The notes under the pieces were generated by a model. It was given only the letters and a program-made list of their open reading frames with translations. It was not told where the DNA came from and made no database searches. This document shows positions 1 to 12,032 of a stretch of DNA of 64,000 nucleotides, one piece after another (position 1 is the first letter of the stretch; every line of letters begins with the position of its first letter). Source of the DNA: Mesorhabditis belari (taxonomy: Eukaryota; Nematoda; Chromadorea; Rhabditida; Rhabditidae); NCBI GenBank assembly GCA_958450365.1, contig CAUEEP010000924.1, forward strand, positions 1,498,501 through 1,562,500, in the 5' to 3' direction. A program made the translations under genes and the position numbers.

Positions 1-1300
1 TCGAAACGAGACCGCATAGATGCATGAATTCGAAACTGGAACTTCAACGACCTCAAACTCTTTTTGTTGTTTTAGAACAAAATTCTGAGTCCAGTAATAG
101 CCACCAGCTTTGCGATCGTCAAGATTAACAGCCCATGATCTTAAAATTTGTGTTGCAATTGTTTGAATATTTGCGATCTGAGGTCATATAAGTCACATTT
201 TGCTTACATCTTTTCTCCAAACGCTTCATCTGGCATGTTGAAATGTCTTCCATTGATGGTGAATTGGGTCGGGTTGACGCAAACCGATGAGGAGCTGTTC
301 CCATCTAACCATTGATCGCAACTGTCGCGAGTTATATCTATGATAACATCGTCAAAGTTCTCGAGAGCAAGAATAAAGCCCTGAAAAGGTGCTGGAATTG
401 TTTTCCAGGAAGTGTTTCACAAATTTGCACAAACACATTGAAAAACTATGGAGAAGTGCTTTTACTCTTTTTCTTGAAAGCCTTGAAACTAAAAACACAA
501 AAATATTAATTGAAAGTGCAGCTTTTCACTTTAAAGTTAGGAAAAAGAAATAAAACTTTCTTCGGGAGAAATTCGAAATGAATGAATGACAAAAGTCGGT
601 GTCTCCTCCGTCAACGTGTACTTTCGGAGAGCTGTGTAATAAAAAATATTACAAAAGGAATGCATAAAAACTCTTTATCGTTTTCGTTGTCAGCAAAAAG
701 CCAATTTGCTCCGCGTTTGCATCGGTCACTTCCCATGTTATCTGTAAAATGCATATTACGCTAAGAAGTTGAGTTCTCACCACAAGACAATAAGCCGAAA
801 TGCTCAGTGGAAACTCTTCAACATGTTCAAAACTGAAAGTTAATTTTATCGCTTTCATGATCTTTCCCTTAAATATGAAATTAAAACGACCTGCTATTGA
901 AGCTCTCTTTTTCACCTTGAACATCACCGACAATCTTGACTCTCACATTGAAAAGTTGTTGAGCTTCCACGAGAAGATTTACCTTTAAGTATAATGTATT
1001 TAAGTCTTCTGCCTTTTTGCTGCATACATTATTTTGCGAATTTGCTTGCAATGAAATTGTGACAAGCTTAGCAATGTTTTCCTTCATGAGCGGCCGATCG
1101 AATATCCATGGATAGTAGTAGGGAGTCCACGCCAAAAACGAATCCAAACTCAAGCTTTTGGGGTCTGAAGGACCAACGTCTTTTAGAGGATTGACGGTAA
1201 AAAAAAGCTTACCAATTCGAATATAAGCACAAAAGGCACACGAATCGGCACTGAGTACGGAGAGGGCCGTGGTCCGTAAATAAAGACCGCGAACCATACT
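1..1300 (-). CDS. 3' part of a secreted galectin-like gene (runs off the left edge)
   Basis: Minus-strand exons that read as protein between good splice sites. One exon lies near 380-208 (acceptor CTTTTCAG, donor GTAAGC) and reads ...VNPTQFTINGRHFNMPDE...; it joins in frame to 139-1 (...SWAVNLDDRKAGGYYW...), which is open to the window edge. Further upstream, about 1300-880 holds an open stretch with FNVRVKIVGDVQ. The pieces look extracellular and vaguely galectin-like (strand-rich, an NGRHF segment), but no complete carbohydrate-recognition motif is visible. They share the strand of the signal-peptide gene at 2.9-4.95 kb and may be its continuation. The joins between 380 and 880 are not solved. 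Confidence 0.35.
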
Positions 1301-2131
1301 TGAAAATAATGTTCATTGTTTTCATTGTGTAATATTTCGTTGAGAAGCGTTGCCTGGCAACTATGAATCGTCTAGATTTTTGATTTATTGTTGTTGTTTG
1401 AGACAATCTCAATTTTCCTTAAATGGGTTCATTTTTAAAAACGCTAACACGTTTTCTATGTACAACCCTCATCTAAATATGTGAATGGAAATAGTTTTTG
1501 TGCTAGCTAAAGTTTGAGAAAAAAAAACACTGGTTCCTTACACAAAAAACACAAAAAATACTGTAAATTATTAGAATTACCTGCCGCTTCCAAGTCGATT
1601 CTCCAGATTTTGGTCTGTACCATCGGACGAGCCTGCATAGTACGAAAAGACGCTAGTGCCGTTACATGTAATAGCCACGAAGTCTTGCTATACAGTTGCT
1701 GTTAGTTTTTCAAATGGGACAAACCACAAGGGAAAAATACTGGATTGTAATTAGGCCTAAAAATTAGTGGTTCTTTCCCTGAATCGTGGTCTTTTGAAAG
1801 TTATTTGATCAGAGGTTTATTTGATCAGAATTCGTAAGAACGATTGTAAGAACAACAATTTCGGCATCCCAGCAAAACTCAAGGCTTGGTACGCCTTGCG
1901 TGTCCTCGGACACGCAAATGTTTGGGAAGCTTGCCTTCAGTTACAGCCAAAACAGATATCCTGTTGAGACCACGAGGAATTCTGTGAGATGCCGCTCGAC
2001 GTCGACTCCCGGAAGTCGCCACGGCACAGGCGGCTTTCTCTTTGTGAGTGGATGTTTGCCCCAAGATGTTTCCAGCCATCGAGTTACAAGTCCCGCAACT
2101 TTCCCGCCCAAAGGCCCAAAGTTTGATCTTC

Positions 2132-2728
2132 CTATAGTGGTTCTTCAACTCGAGCCCATAGCGGTAGAGCGACGTCATTATCGGCTTCAGCGTCCATCTC
2201 GTCCATCAATTTTTGCATTATTGCCAGTACTTTCTTTTTGGTGGTGGCCCCACACCTGTTCGCCAATCGACAGCTAGCGCGCCGTCTTAGCTCAGTAAAG
2301 CACAAATCATCACAGGCTTCTGCGTCTGTCAGGACCAACATCTCTGCCATTTCAGTCGGACCCTCAGCGTCGCCTTCCTCTTGTCTGTTGGTCGTCTCGC
2401 TTTCGAGTCTCGTCACGATTTGTGGCGAATCTCTTTCGACCTCTTCATCTGACTCATTGTAGTCGGAGTCACCAGTCTGATTGGAAGGAGGATTGGAACC
2501 AAAGACATCTTTTGCATATGCAGCCAATATCATGCTCAATGTCTCAACATTTGTTGGTTCGCATAGAGGCTGCTTATCACCTTCCCTAGGATTGTTCTTT
2601 AAATTCTTATCAAATAAACTGGTGCATGTGGAACTTAATAAAATACGTTGAAACAATTTCAAAAGAGTTTTAGGTAAAAAGAAAACAAAAAATTGCGAAA
2701 GACCACAAAACGGACGTTTTTTTGTCAA
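2132..2728 (-). CDS. Unrecognised acidic protein / exon
   Basis: A 198-codon open frame, clearly richer in G+C than its surroundings. The first ~50 residues look like intronic read-through; the credible coding part starts near 2620. That part has an acidic Asp/Glu/Ser stretch (ESDEEVERD) and a basic-hydrophobic end (KKKVLAIMQKLMDEMDAEAD). A second frame open on the same strand (1879-2178) overlaps its 3' end, so a frameshift or splice near 2150 is possible. I do not recognise the family. It could be an exon of the flanking minus-strand gene, a separate gene, or the remains of a mobile element. Confidence 0.3.
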   Translation of the reverse strand: MTKKRPFCGLSQFFVFFLPKTLLKLFQRILLSSTCTSLFDKNLKNNPREGDKQPLCEPTNVETLSMILAAYAKDVFGSNPPSNQTGDSDYNESDEEVERDSPQIVTRLESETTNRQEEGDAEGPTEMAEMLVLTDAEACDDLCFTELRRRASCRLANRCGATTKKKVLAIMQKLMDEMDAEADNDVALPLWARVEEPL

Positions 2729-2918
2729 AAGACCATGAAACTTTCAAAAGACGACGAAACTTTAATTTAAAGTTTTTCATTGGGTTTGCTGCAACAGCTC
2801 CTTATTTTCAAATAAGGTTACGAAAATGCTGTAAATATCTTCGAGTCTTACAGTTGACCAAAAACGAACTATGTTTATCCGCAATATAGAGGAATTTTTG
2901 CACAGCTCTGATTGTAAC

Positions 2919-4953
2919 TCACATTGCACATAGCTTGTTGGGTTTGTGCGAGGATACTCGTGAAGAGGCCGGTGTTCCTATGAATATTGAGTGTTTCAAA
3001 GTGAAAACGAAATGAGCAAACTGAATTTGCTTGCGTGTCGTCTTTGGGTGTTCAACATAAGTGAAAAACTCATCACTGCTGACCATCACAGTCAGTGTCT
3101 GTCCACTGTCGCAGACGAAGTCGCCCAATTCGGGTCCCGGAATCAACAACAGGGATTTTGTTTCTGAACTTATTGCTGTAAATTATTGCTGACCTAGTTC
3201 ATCTACCACTCGGCCTATGTTGAAAATGAACTGAAATAGCAAAATCGTATTCGCTTCCCTTTCTGGTCATGGTAAAAGTAAACGTCTTTTGATTGACAAT
3301 AGTGAAAGTTTGAAGGAAGACTGCCCTAATATCCGAGCGACAGCGATCCGGTTCAACTTCGCTATAAATTTCCAAAGTTTCACGAAAGAAATTGTCATAG
3401 ATATAGAGTTGGTTTACCGTTTTCTTTCCTTGGATTCATCATTGGTTATGTTGGCGTTGACGGTAAACGGTAGCGTGTCAGTGCACTGTAAATGGGAAAT
3501 TGATTTGAACAGCATAATTATCAATAAATTATAGATTATAGTACTACATGTCATGCATCATATACAAAATCTGCCTCTAATGTATACTTTTGAAATCATC
3601 TCCTTCGTGCAGCCAAGTTGTGAATAGTTGACGACGAAATCCTTCTCGTCCGCGGTCTTTATCGTGATTGTCTTAAAATTAATTTGAGAGTTAAGGTGGA
3701 GGAAAGAATCTACCTAAATTTGCCAATCTTGTCAATCAATGTCAATCAACGTCAATCAATGTCAATCAAATTTTCTCATCACTGTATGGTGTCCCAAAAT
3801 TACGCGAACCAATAAAACTCATGGTTTAAAAACCCTTTCATCGTGAAAACAAAATTTAACATTAACAAATTTACTTTCTAGATTCATTTCAACAATTCGG
3901 TTTATTTCTTCTCGAAAATATCTCTATGGGCGGCTGCACAAGCGGCGAGACGTTTTGAAAAGCCGTCGATGGTGACCAAGAGATACGCAGGACCAAGTTC
4001 AGCCCAAGCTTTCTTTCTGGAGTGATTTCTTCAGTGAATCAATACTTGAATGTGCTTTTGAGGAGGCTTTTGCTTCGAGGACACTCCAGACTGAGTAGTC
4101 CATCAGATTTAAATGGAGACTTGATGGTGACTAGGCTTAAAGCTGATGAAATCCGGGAATTTTCGTTCGCACCAGTCTTGGACTGGGCTTTATGGGCACG
4201 CCCAGGCGGGTTTTAATGAGTAATAACATTATTCAAAGTCAAAATTTGAATAATAAATAAAAGTAGATAGTCAACCCAAAAGCGCTTAACAGCAAAGCGC
4301 GGCAAATGGAGGTTTGTTCGGGTAATTTTGGGGAAACCTATATTTTTAGTTATGCAACAAGTGACTAGGAGTATTTTTTGGAAGTCCTGTATCTTCCGCA
4401 TTTCTAAAATAAGAAGCAGATCCCTTTCGAAGCAGATCATTCAATCAAAAAGTTCAAACGTGACCTCTAGCTGTTTAGAATTTTCCAAATTAACTATACT
4501 CTAGCATAAAATGTGATTTTCAATAAATCCCATCATAAAAACCATCAATCTCAACGCGTTAATGCAAATATTCAAGTGTCTTTACGTGTTTTTTAAAAGT
4601 TTAAAGTGACAAGAAGCAGTTAGTAAGGAAATAAAGCCAAATCAAATTTGGACCGCGCGTACAGAGTTTTGGACTCGTTTTAGACTTTAGTTTTAGACTT
4701 TACAAAAAGCTAACTTCAAATTCGGATTTTTCCGCTACTGTAAGAAGGAATACGGTAGATTTCAATTTAGATTTTTAAATTTTATAGCTATTTTTGAGTG
4801 TTGCAAAGATTGTCTCTTATGTAGCACCTTGACGTTCTTCAAGCGAGCTCCATGAAAAGCAAACGATGGATTCTCGGGTGTCAGGGTGAACGTCGGGTTC
4901 AGCTCTCCATCAATTAAAGGCAACGATAAAAAGAAATACAAGTAGAAAGCCAT
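2919..4953 (-). CDS. Secreted galectin-like protein, 5' exons
   Basis: The start at 4953 opens a hydrophobic signal peptide (MAFYLYFFLSLPLIDG). Exons then follow at 3671-3588, 3485-3418 and 3361 onward, all with GT/AG borders and compatible phases. A possible 31-nt intron near 3200 joins a fragment containing VHFQHRP to one containing GQTLTVMVSSDEFF. The order 'FTI...F-hydrophobic...HFxxR...GQ-x-hydrophobic...F' resembles a galectin carbohydrate-recognition domain, in which HFNPR and a Gly-Gln turn are typical. The canonical WG-E-R segment is missing or diverged. The mariner relic at 3785-4250 sits in the intron between the signal-peptide exon and the rest. The galectin assignment is an inference from pattern only; the unusually short intron is a weak point. 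Confidence 0.38.
3727..3768. repeat. Short 11-bp tandem repeat
   Basis: About four units of the type GTCAATCAACG/T in tandem; a simple-sequence tract in an intron. Confidence 0.7.
3785..4250 (-). mobile_element. Mariner-like transposon relic (3' end)
   Basis: The left end reads GGTGTCCCAAAATTACGCG, a typical mariner-type terminal sequence. The minus strand then encodes the C-terminus of a Tc1/mariner transposase (KAWAELGPAYLLV, then DGFSKRLAACAAAHRDIFE), preceded by the decayed catalytic-core end corresponding to the SPDLNPMDYxVW block. Frameshifts and stops interrupt it and the rest of the element is missing. The same core segment recurs inside both arms of the large inverted repeat (8.4 and 13.7 kb). 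Confidence 0.7.
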
Positions 4954-5793
4954 GATTTCACACAAAAAAATGAAATTTACACTTTGTGGTTTCTCTTTTT
5001 TCCGTGCTGTAATGACTGCTATTACACCTTTGCTTAGTTATTTTGGGAAGGATCGGTGCTTATGCTTTTCACACAACTAAACTCTTGGGAACTCGTGGCA
5101 GCCTAAGCCTTGCATAAATCTTACAAAGACCTGTTATCAGAAACCATCACACGTTGCAAAAAAAAAGTAAAAAAACTCTTTAGAAAAGATTTAAGAAACC
5201 CATAAAACAGAAAAGAAAATTCAAAAAGAAATGTATGAGTGGGATAGTCAAAAAACAAAAAAAGACATTTTGCACCTTTCAAGCTTCAGGTTTACTTTAA
5301 GTTTTAACTTTTGACAGAGAATAATCACAAATGTGAAATTATTAGCTTGGTGCATAAGTCTTTACAATTTTTTTCCAAATCTCTTTTAAAAATAATGCCG
5401 CCGCCAACAAAATTTCTATTTGAACTATTAAAAAGGGTAATTGTTTCTCTGCAAAATGGCTTTTTTGTAGTTCCTGGAAGTAGTTGTTTTTGTGCATTTT
5501 CAAAGACACAGAAGGTCATGAGCCTGCTAGAAGTCAGAGCCAGGCTTCTGGAACAAGTCTTGGGTTTTGTGGATATATTTTTGGATTTGGAGGTGTTTCT
5601 GGCTTTTCGGCATACTCCTGTAAACCAGAAAAACTAGACGAAATATTTATGCTTTTCTAGTAGCAAATTTTGGATAAAATTTAGCAAAAAATAATATTTA
5701 GACACAATTAATTATCAAACTAAAACAATCAAATTTTGAAGACGCATGGTATAAAATAATTAAATTAAACGAATGAAATCTGAATAAAGAGAA

Positions 5794-8177
5794 TTAAGGT
5801 GCAGAAAAAGTGCAATTTATGGCCCAATGATCACTTGGGAAGCAATCAACGGTTTGAAGTCGTTCACGACCTTCCAATTTGAAGCTCACAATTTGTAGAG
5901 GACCCGTCCAAAGAACCTTAAAAGAATGATGAAATCGCATTCTGGTCACGTTGACAACATTTTTAAGGCTATGTTTTTGATGTTTATTGCAAAAAGTTGA
6001 GATTGCTATGAGACTTTTCTGAAAACCCGGTATTTATGATAAAAAAGTGTATTTCAGCAACTGTTTTCTAAAAAAATTTTTTGTTATTTTCTATAAATAA
6101 ACTATTGGGTTGGTGAATTGAAAACTGCCGGATTTTGAACTAAAATTTATTCAACAAAAAACCATCAATTCATCTGAAATAATTTCCATTATTATTGACG
6201 ACTTCTGCCCATTTTACAGGCAATTTGCGGGTTCCTCTTTCGTAGTAGGATTTTGGTTTGTGTGTGAGACAAGTGTGAGACTCAAAAATGGAGGACTGGA
6301 GAGGAGGATGGAGGACTCCCAGTTTGAGCACTTTCTTCAAAAGAAACCCATTTTGGTGTCAATAGAAAAGTTGTAGAGAATCAAAAATTAGGCTTATTTT
6401 CAAAAACTAGTAGTTTCGCTTAAAATGCAAGTTTTGTGAAAATTCGTAAATTTCGCATTTCTTTAAAACCAGTTTTTGAATCATCCTGAAAATTTGGATA
6501 TGCACTTCATTTTTGATTCTCTACAACTTTTCCATTGACCCCAAAATTGGTTTCCTTTGAAGAAAGTGCTCAAACTGTCACATATGACAATAGCCGGCAG
6601 TTTTCAATTCACCAACCCAATACAATGTTATAAATAACCTACGATGATCTTGATAGATTAAACTACATGAAAAATCGCAAACTAACCCGATCGAATCGGA
6701 TTTGCGCTTGGCCAGCAAATTTGTTGTGGTTCTTCTGCGTATCCCATGTGAACCTTTCGTCTTTCGGTGATCCGGCCTCCAAAAAAGCATCCTTAACACC
6801 GGCGGGAAGCTCTGGCATCTGACAATTAGAGTTCAAATTGTTAAAAAATTCCCAATGCTTGCACCTCTTTCTCCCGAATATTGAGATCACCACCGAAGAA
6901 AACGACAGCATCTGGATTGTTTTCAGCGATTTCCTTCATCTTTTGCAAGCAATAATCAAGTTGTGCCTGTAAACATCTATCCTGAGAATTTCGAATTTAA
7001 AAAAATCAATACCTTTCGTTCTTTCTTGTTTTCACCCAAACTTTCAAGATGTGTGGTCAAAAGGAAGACTTTCATGGAGCCAAGCTCACCCTAAAATGTA
7101 TAGCCTTTTCTGTTAAAGGTAGGGGCAGCATTGGAGCAGTCAAAAGATCATGAAGTTTAAGTTTATCAAGTTTGCTTTGATTAGATCTTACGAATGCAGT
7201 ATATAGTCGTTTCTCATTTATACAGGGTGTCCGAAAAAAAAAGTGGTCATCGCTTTGAGCCTGGAAAAATTTTCTCGTTGATTTTTCAAGGCTCATCGTG
7301 GTGTCAGAATGTCAGAATTGGTTTTGCTTCTGGCGTCACACAACAAGATGAAATTGATTTTTTGATGATTTTGTGAATGGGGGTCATGCATGGCCGGAGA
7401 GCTCAAAATCCACGTAAGGTATACAGGAAAAACACACCTTTGAATTCCTCTATTTATCAAAACAAAAAGTAGAAAGATTTGTGGTGAAATAGAGGAATTC
7501 AAAAGGGTGTTTTTCATGTATACCTTACGTGGATTTTGAGCTCCCCGGCCATGCATGACCCCCATTCACAAAATCATCAAAAAATCAACTTCATCTTGTT
7601 GTGTGACGTAAATCCACGATGAGCCCTGAAAAATCAACGAGAAAATTTTTCCAGACTCAAAGCGATGACCACTTTTTTTTCGGACACCCTGTATGTAATT
7701 CACCAAAAATGCGAAAAATGAATGGTTCCTGTTTCAGTACAACTGAAAAACCTGCCTCAATGGTTTGTAGAGTCCTGGCCATTTTTGAGTTTTCGAAGGC
7801 ATGCACGTTGTGTTTCTAAAGTTACTATTTAGCCAAACCATAAGCCCACTTTTACCAAAAAATTGAAAGGTTTTTTGACGAGAATGGCTGTAAAATATCG
7901 ACATGAGCGATCAGAGTAAAAGATTTCGTAGCTTTCCTGATAGCTTTGTTCAAAAATTTTTTTTAACAATGAAAACTCTGAGTCGTTCAAGCGAACCAAT
8001 GACACTTCTGACCACTTCTTGAAGAAAGATAACGTTTGGCTCGATGCTAATATTCAATTTAAAAATTTCAATTAATCAAATTTACTTTTTCAAAACGTTG
8101 TAAACGGCATCCATTCTTGGTGCCAAATCGTCACCCAAACCGTCGATATTCCAGCTCACCAATGAGAGAACAGACAT
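5794..8177 (-). CDS. TDP2-like 5'-tyrosyl-DNA phosphodiesterase, left-arm copy
   Basis: Mirror copy of the gene at 14110-16522, with the same exons read leftward. Motifs of the endonuclease/exonuclease/phosphatase fold are present in order: SWNIDGL, FLQEVV, THLES, GGDLNI, FTWDTQ and a C-terminal FPSDHW, matching the TDP2 active site (catalytic Glu, Asp and His). TDP2 removes topoisomerase II remnants linked by tyrosine to 5' DNA ends. Introns hold two miniature transposons (6105-6620 and 7223-7691). Unlike the right copy, the last exon lacks five bases (GATTG) directly after its likely acceptor near 5,969. Unless splicing compensates, this shifts frame before the essential SDHW motif, so this copy may be impaired. 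Stop codon at 5794-5796. Confidence 0.75.
6105..6620. mobile_element. Miniature mariner-type element, TTGGGTTGGTGAATT family
   Basis: A 516-bp element with inverted ends TTGGGTTGGTGAATTGAAAA flanked by TA on both sides. It has no transposase. It lies in the last intron of the left TDP2-like gene. Other copies are at 15690-16206 (mirror), 36354-36876 and 60307-60786. Confidence 0.85.
7223..7691. mobile_element. Foldback MITE with CAGGGTGTCCG ends
   Basis: A near-perfect palindrome of 469 bp: each half starts CAGGGTGTCCGAAAAAAA and they meet near 7,465. It is flanked by TA. It lies in an intron of the left TDP2-like gene, with a mirror copy at 14596-15087, so insertion preceded formation of the large inverted repeat. 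Confidence 0.88.
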
Positions 8178-8394
8178 CAGAAAATAATTTCTAAAAGAAG
8201 GAATAAATTTTGTAAAAGGATTCGTCTTGTTGAAAAAATCTTAGAATTCCTGCATCAAAAGTTTTCGGCAGAATCTCTGATCCGAAATTATTAAAAAAAG
8301 TTTTAAAAGAAGAAAAGCGACATAAATATAGAATACAACTGAGTGAATGACATATATGCAGTCAATTGAAAAAAAATATCTTTCGCAAGCATCA

Positions 8395-8660
8395 CCCTGT
8401 TGGCTAAGTAAAGCCTTATCAGTAATCAGCCCAAACTTTTTGACGCTTTCAGTGAATCCATGCTTGAATGTGCTTTTTAGCAGGCTTTTGCTTCGAGAAC
8501 ACTCCAGACTGAGTAATCCATCAGATTTAAATAGAAACTTGCTGGTGACTAGGCTTAAAGCTGATGAAATCCGGGAAGTTTCGTTCGCACCAGTCTTGGA
8601 CGGGGTTTATGGGCACGTGCAGGCGGGTTTTAATGAGTAAATAACATTCTTCAAAGTCAA
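8395..8660 (-). mobile_element. Mariner transposase fragment (left arm)
   Basis: The minus strand encodes a degraded transposase core end with LNLMDYSVWSVLEAKAC followed by SSMDSLKAS, the block around the last catalytic Asp of mariner-type transposases. Stops interrupt it. It is about 85-90% similar to the relic at 3.9-4.25 kb and mirrored at 13630-13900. Confidence 0.7.
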
Positions 8661-9961
8661 AATTTGAATAATAAACAAAAAGTAGCTTTTTTTACTTAAT
8701 TAATGAATTTCGATACGTTTCCTGCGTAATTTACATCGTTTAAATTAAATTAAATGAACTGAATCGAATAAAACAACCTTGCAAATGAGATAGGAGTCCA
8801 TATTTTCGTTGAAATGGTCTGCAAAAATGAATCTTGTTCAGATTAAAATTAAATTATTATATAAAGCGAACTAAAAGTTTTGACTGTAAAGGAAAAAATG
8901 TTTATGTTCAAAACGAATCAATACGGCGGAAAAAGAGAAAAGCCATTGCGCCTTTTCGAGAGATTGGAGAAGTAAAAGAGTGGGAAAAGAAAAGGCCTTT
9001 TTACTATCTTAATAAACAAACACAAAATGAATGACAGCAATAAAAGATAAGCTTTAGTCGGCATTATCTGTTTTTTTTTGAAACTCTTGAACCCTAAGAA
9101 ACTTCAATTAAAATCAGCATACAGAATGTAAATCAATTAATCAATTAATCAAATAATCAATCAATACTGCCGAAAGCGCTCGAAAAATGATAATTGTCCC
9201 TGATTCTGCTGATCAGATCAATAGAAATTTAAATGTTCCGCCCGAATCCGAACTAAACCCTTGACCACGCCACTTTCCGTGTCTATATCTTCAAAACTAT
9301 TGAGCTGATTTTGCTGATTTTCGTGTCATTTTGTAGAGCAAAACTTCGGACGCTCGCTCGTTCGGCTTCGGTCTAGTGTTGTGAATGTTTGTGTGGAAGG
9401 ATAAGCTTCACTACGGACATGTGCAAACTGGTTTGCTAAATTCCGTTCTGGGGGTAAATCCTCGAAGACAAAGGTCATCCAGCAGTCCAACGAAGTCGAC
9501 AATCTTTATCATTCCTTCTTTTTCTTTTTTCTTTTTTCTCTTCTTCTCGTTTTCCAGCCAAGTTGCTCGAAATTTTTCAAACCAACAAAAAGGCTTTCTT
9601 CCTGCGAAATAGCAAAAAGATTTATCAGTTGATTATGCAATAATACTCGAAGATTGCGAACACTTGGGTTGAAACCGTATTAGGGATGCCACATGATTTA
9701 ACGGACACCCAGAAATTGCAACGTGTCATAAATCAGTGCCGCTCATCTTTCTCGATACGAGCGCATTAAGCAAACTTTTTTTATCCCGCATACGGGAGAT
9801 GAAAAATAGATTCTAACTGTCAACTTTTAGAGAAAACGCCAATAGATTGCTGAGGGGGTGAAGCACGAACATAACGTCAAGCCAAATGTGCATGAGAAAA
9901 AGTTTATGCGATTGTCAAACTTCCGCTTCTTCGTTGCTGGTGCATTTGCTGGTCAGGAGAA

Positions 9962-10262
9962 ATTAACCAATTTCTTTGTTACCGTCTGCGCCCGTCAACG
10001 CTTTGATTTTTTCCGCCGCTTCAGCCAATTCGAACGCCTTCGAACGCCTTGGATCCTCGTCCACCAGCAGAGTATTTCTTTCCTTGAGACCTCAGATTGC
10101 TTCTTTAATTTCTGCTCTCCATCGTTTTCCATCAGCTTTCTATTTACTTTCGTGTGGATTTCGGTTTGAGCTTTTGATGGGCCACCTTTGCCAATAGTTT
10201 TGCGGCCAGCTTTGTTCCAGATGCGGTTCCAAGCGAGCCAGTCCTTGCGAGCATTTTCTTTT
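9962..10262 (-). pseudogene. Unrecognised coding remnant, left arm
   Basis: Mirror copy of the remnant at 12033-12328; see that entry. The long open frame on the plus strand here (9858-10169) is probably just the antisense shadow of it. Confidence 0.35.
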
Positions 10263-10557
10263 GTTTTGCTTGTAGTTTTAAATACAAAAACATTTTTCTA
10301 ACTATATCTCATGCTTCTACTATAACAAAAAAATGAAAAAGTGAGGAGGATTGCCTTTGATATGAAACAACCTAATACTAGCAACCCCCGGTTGTTAACC
10401 TAGAAAAACGTCATGAAAATCGAAAAAGATATCAAAAAACGAAATCTTAACGATAAGCTCATAAGTGTCGCCACGAAAAAAAACAGAATAGTTTTTTTGC
10501 AATTGCATAATTGTTTTTCAAAAAAAACATTCTGCACTTTGTCTGTCTTTGCTTGCA

Positions 10558-11734
10558 AAGATTGGTGAAGATTAACATTGGTGCTTTTAAAGTATCTTAT
10601 AATTTGAATCGTTTTTAGTGGGCTGCCTTTACTCAGTTTACTCATACCTGTATATGCAGAAAGCTGCATCGTGAAGTTTTTGGACGACCAAATATCAGTA
10701 GTCAACGCGATTTTGTCGGCTTCTTGCAGTGCCTCCTTTTTCTAGTACAATAAATTAGGATAGCAGTTGGGTAAAAAACTTACATTTGCTTCAACATTCG
10801 CATTCAGTAGATCAATCGATTCCATTAATCTTTTTCTTGTCAAAACATATCCCGGTTGTGTGATTTCCAAAGCTGAGCGAAAACTCGGAGAATCTATCTA
10901 AGTTATATTGAATATATGTTATATCCGATTTAGACTCAACAATAGCTTTAACAATTGCTGCGTTGGCACATATTTTTTGACACCAAAAACAAGATCAAAA
11001 ACAATAGCTGCACCAAAATCCCGTAACTTTTGCCGAATTTAGCCATTTTAAAGTAAAAATATACTAGGTTTTAGTTTTATCATTGAATCATTGATCATTG
11101 ATATCATTGATGTCCGTTTCACAAGACTCTTCTGCTTTGTCAAAATGCTTTGTTAAAATGTTATACATTTTAGTAATCGTTAATTTTTGATTGATTCAAC
11201 GAAAATTCCCGCACTCAGAATCGGATATCCGATTTATATTAAATCTAAATCGGATATAACATATATATAGGGTTATCCATAAGTTTTGCGGTTTTAAAAT
11301 CTATGATTCCTTAATGCAATACATAAATCAAACTAACCACAGAAAAAGCCACGTTGTTGGCTGAAAAGACTAAGACTCGCAATTCTTGAAGCCGACAATA
11401 CTGCCTTTGGCTCAAAAAACATTTTATTGCCACCTCTTTGTTAGAAGTGAGCTAAAAAACAGCTATGTTAATAACACTAATCAACAACATACTAATGTCC
11501 CCAATTTATTTGCATGATATCTCTCCCAGTGTCTCTTTGGATTGCTGGTCGACGATTGATATTTGTACGTCGTTTCGCAGTAGTTACATCTTTCCATTTC
11601 GCCTTCTCGCGTGAAATGATGCCAATACTCGGATTCCACATTGTGTCCCATTTTCTAAAAAAAAATGCTGGAGTACGTAAGTTTGAACAGTTTATACCTA
11701 TGGCAAAACAAATGAAAGTAAACAAACAAAATGG
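10558..11734. other. Spacer of the giant inverted repeat
   Basis: This 1,177-bp unique sequence separates the arms. Its left third is a scrambled hAT transposon fragment (10572-10905). The rest is AT-rich with an inner inverted motif (AAATCGGATATAACATAT near 10,905 and 11,262). A minus-strand open frame around 11492-11743 (83 codons) is of unknown nature. No convincing gene. Confidence 0.7.
10572..10905 (-). mobile_element. Chimeric hAT transposon fragment
   Basis: The minus strand reads ALTTDIWSSKNFTMQLSAYTG-type sequence, a hallmark of hAT transposases, fused to an opposite-strand fragment of the same transposase. The whole chimera is nearly identical to 49041-49385, so both derive from one rearranged copy. 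Confidence 0.8.
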
Positions 11735-12032
11735 TGCAAGCAAAGACAGACAAAGTGCAGAATGTTTTTTTTGAAAAACAATTATGCAATTGCAAAAAAA
11801 CTATTCTGTTTTTTTTCGTGGCGACACTTATGAGCTTATCGTTAAGATTTCGTTTTTTGATATCTTTTTCGATTTTCATGACGTTTTTCTAGGTTAACAA
11901 CCGGGGGTTGCTAGTATTAGGTTGTTTCATATCAAAGGCAATCCTCCTCACTTTTTCATTTTTTTGTTATAGTAGAAGCATGAGATATAGTTAGAAAAAT
12001 GTTTTTGTATTTAAAACTACAAGCAAAACAAA

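Larger units (their letters stand above)
5135..10557 (+). repeat. Left arm of a giant inverted repeat
   Basis: This segment is repeated in reverse complement at 11735-17195 with very high identity, including short intergenic tracts and transposon insertions. Mirror positions sum to about 22,290, giving a centre near 11,146. The outer end fades out near a GTGTGATG..TTTCTGAT match; the inner end is sharp at 10557. Small indels and single substitutions separate the arms. Each arm holds a TDP2-like gene, two miniature transposons, a mariner fragment and an unrecognised coding remnant. Between about 8,700 and 9,840 I see no gene in the arm. Confidence 0.95.

Noticed and set aside
9858..10169. 103-codon open frame on the plus strand, repeated exactly on the minus strand at 12123-12434
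   Set aside because: The opposite strand has the better coding character (charged helices, G+C-rich codons); this frame is its antisense shadow.
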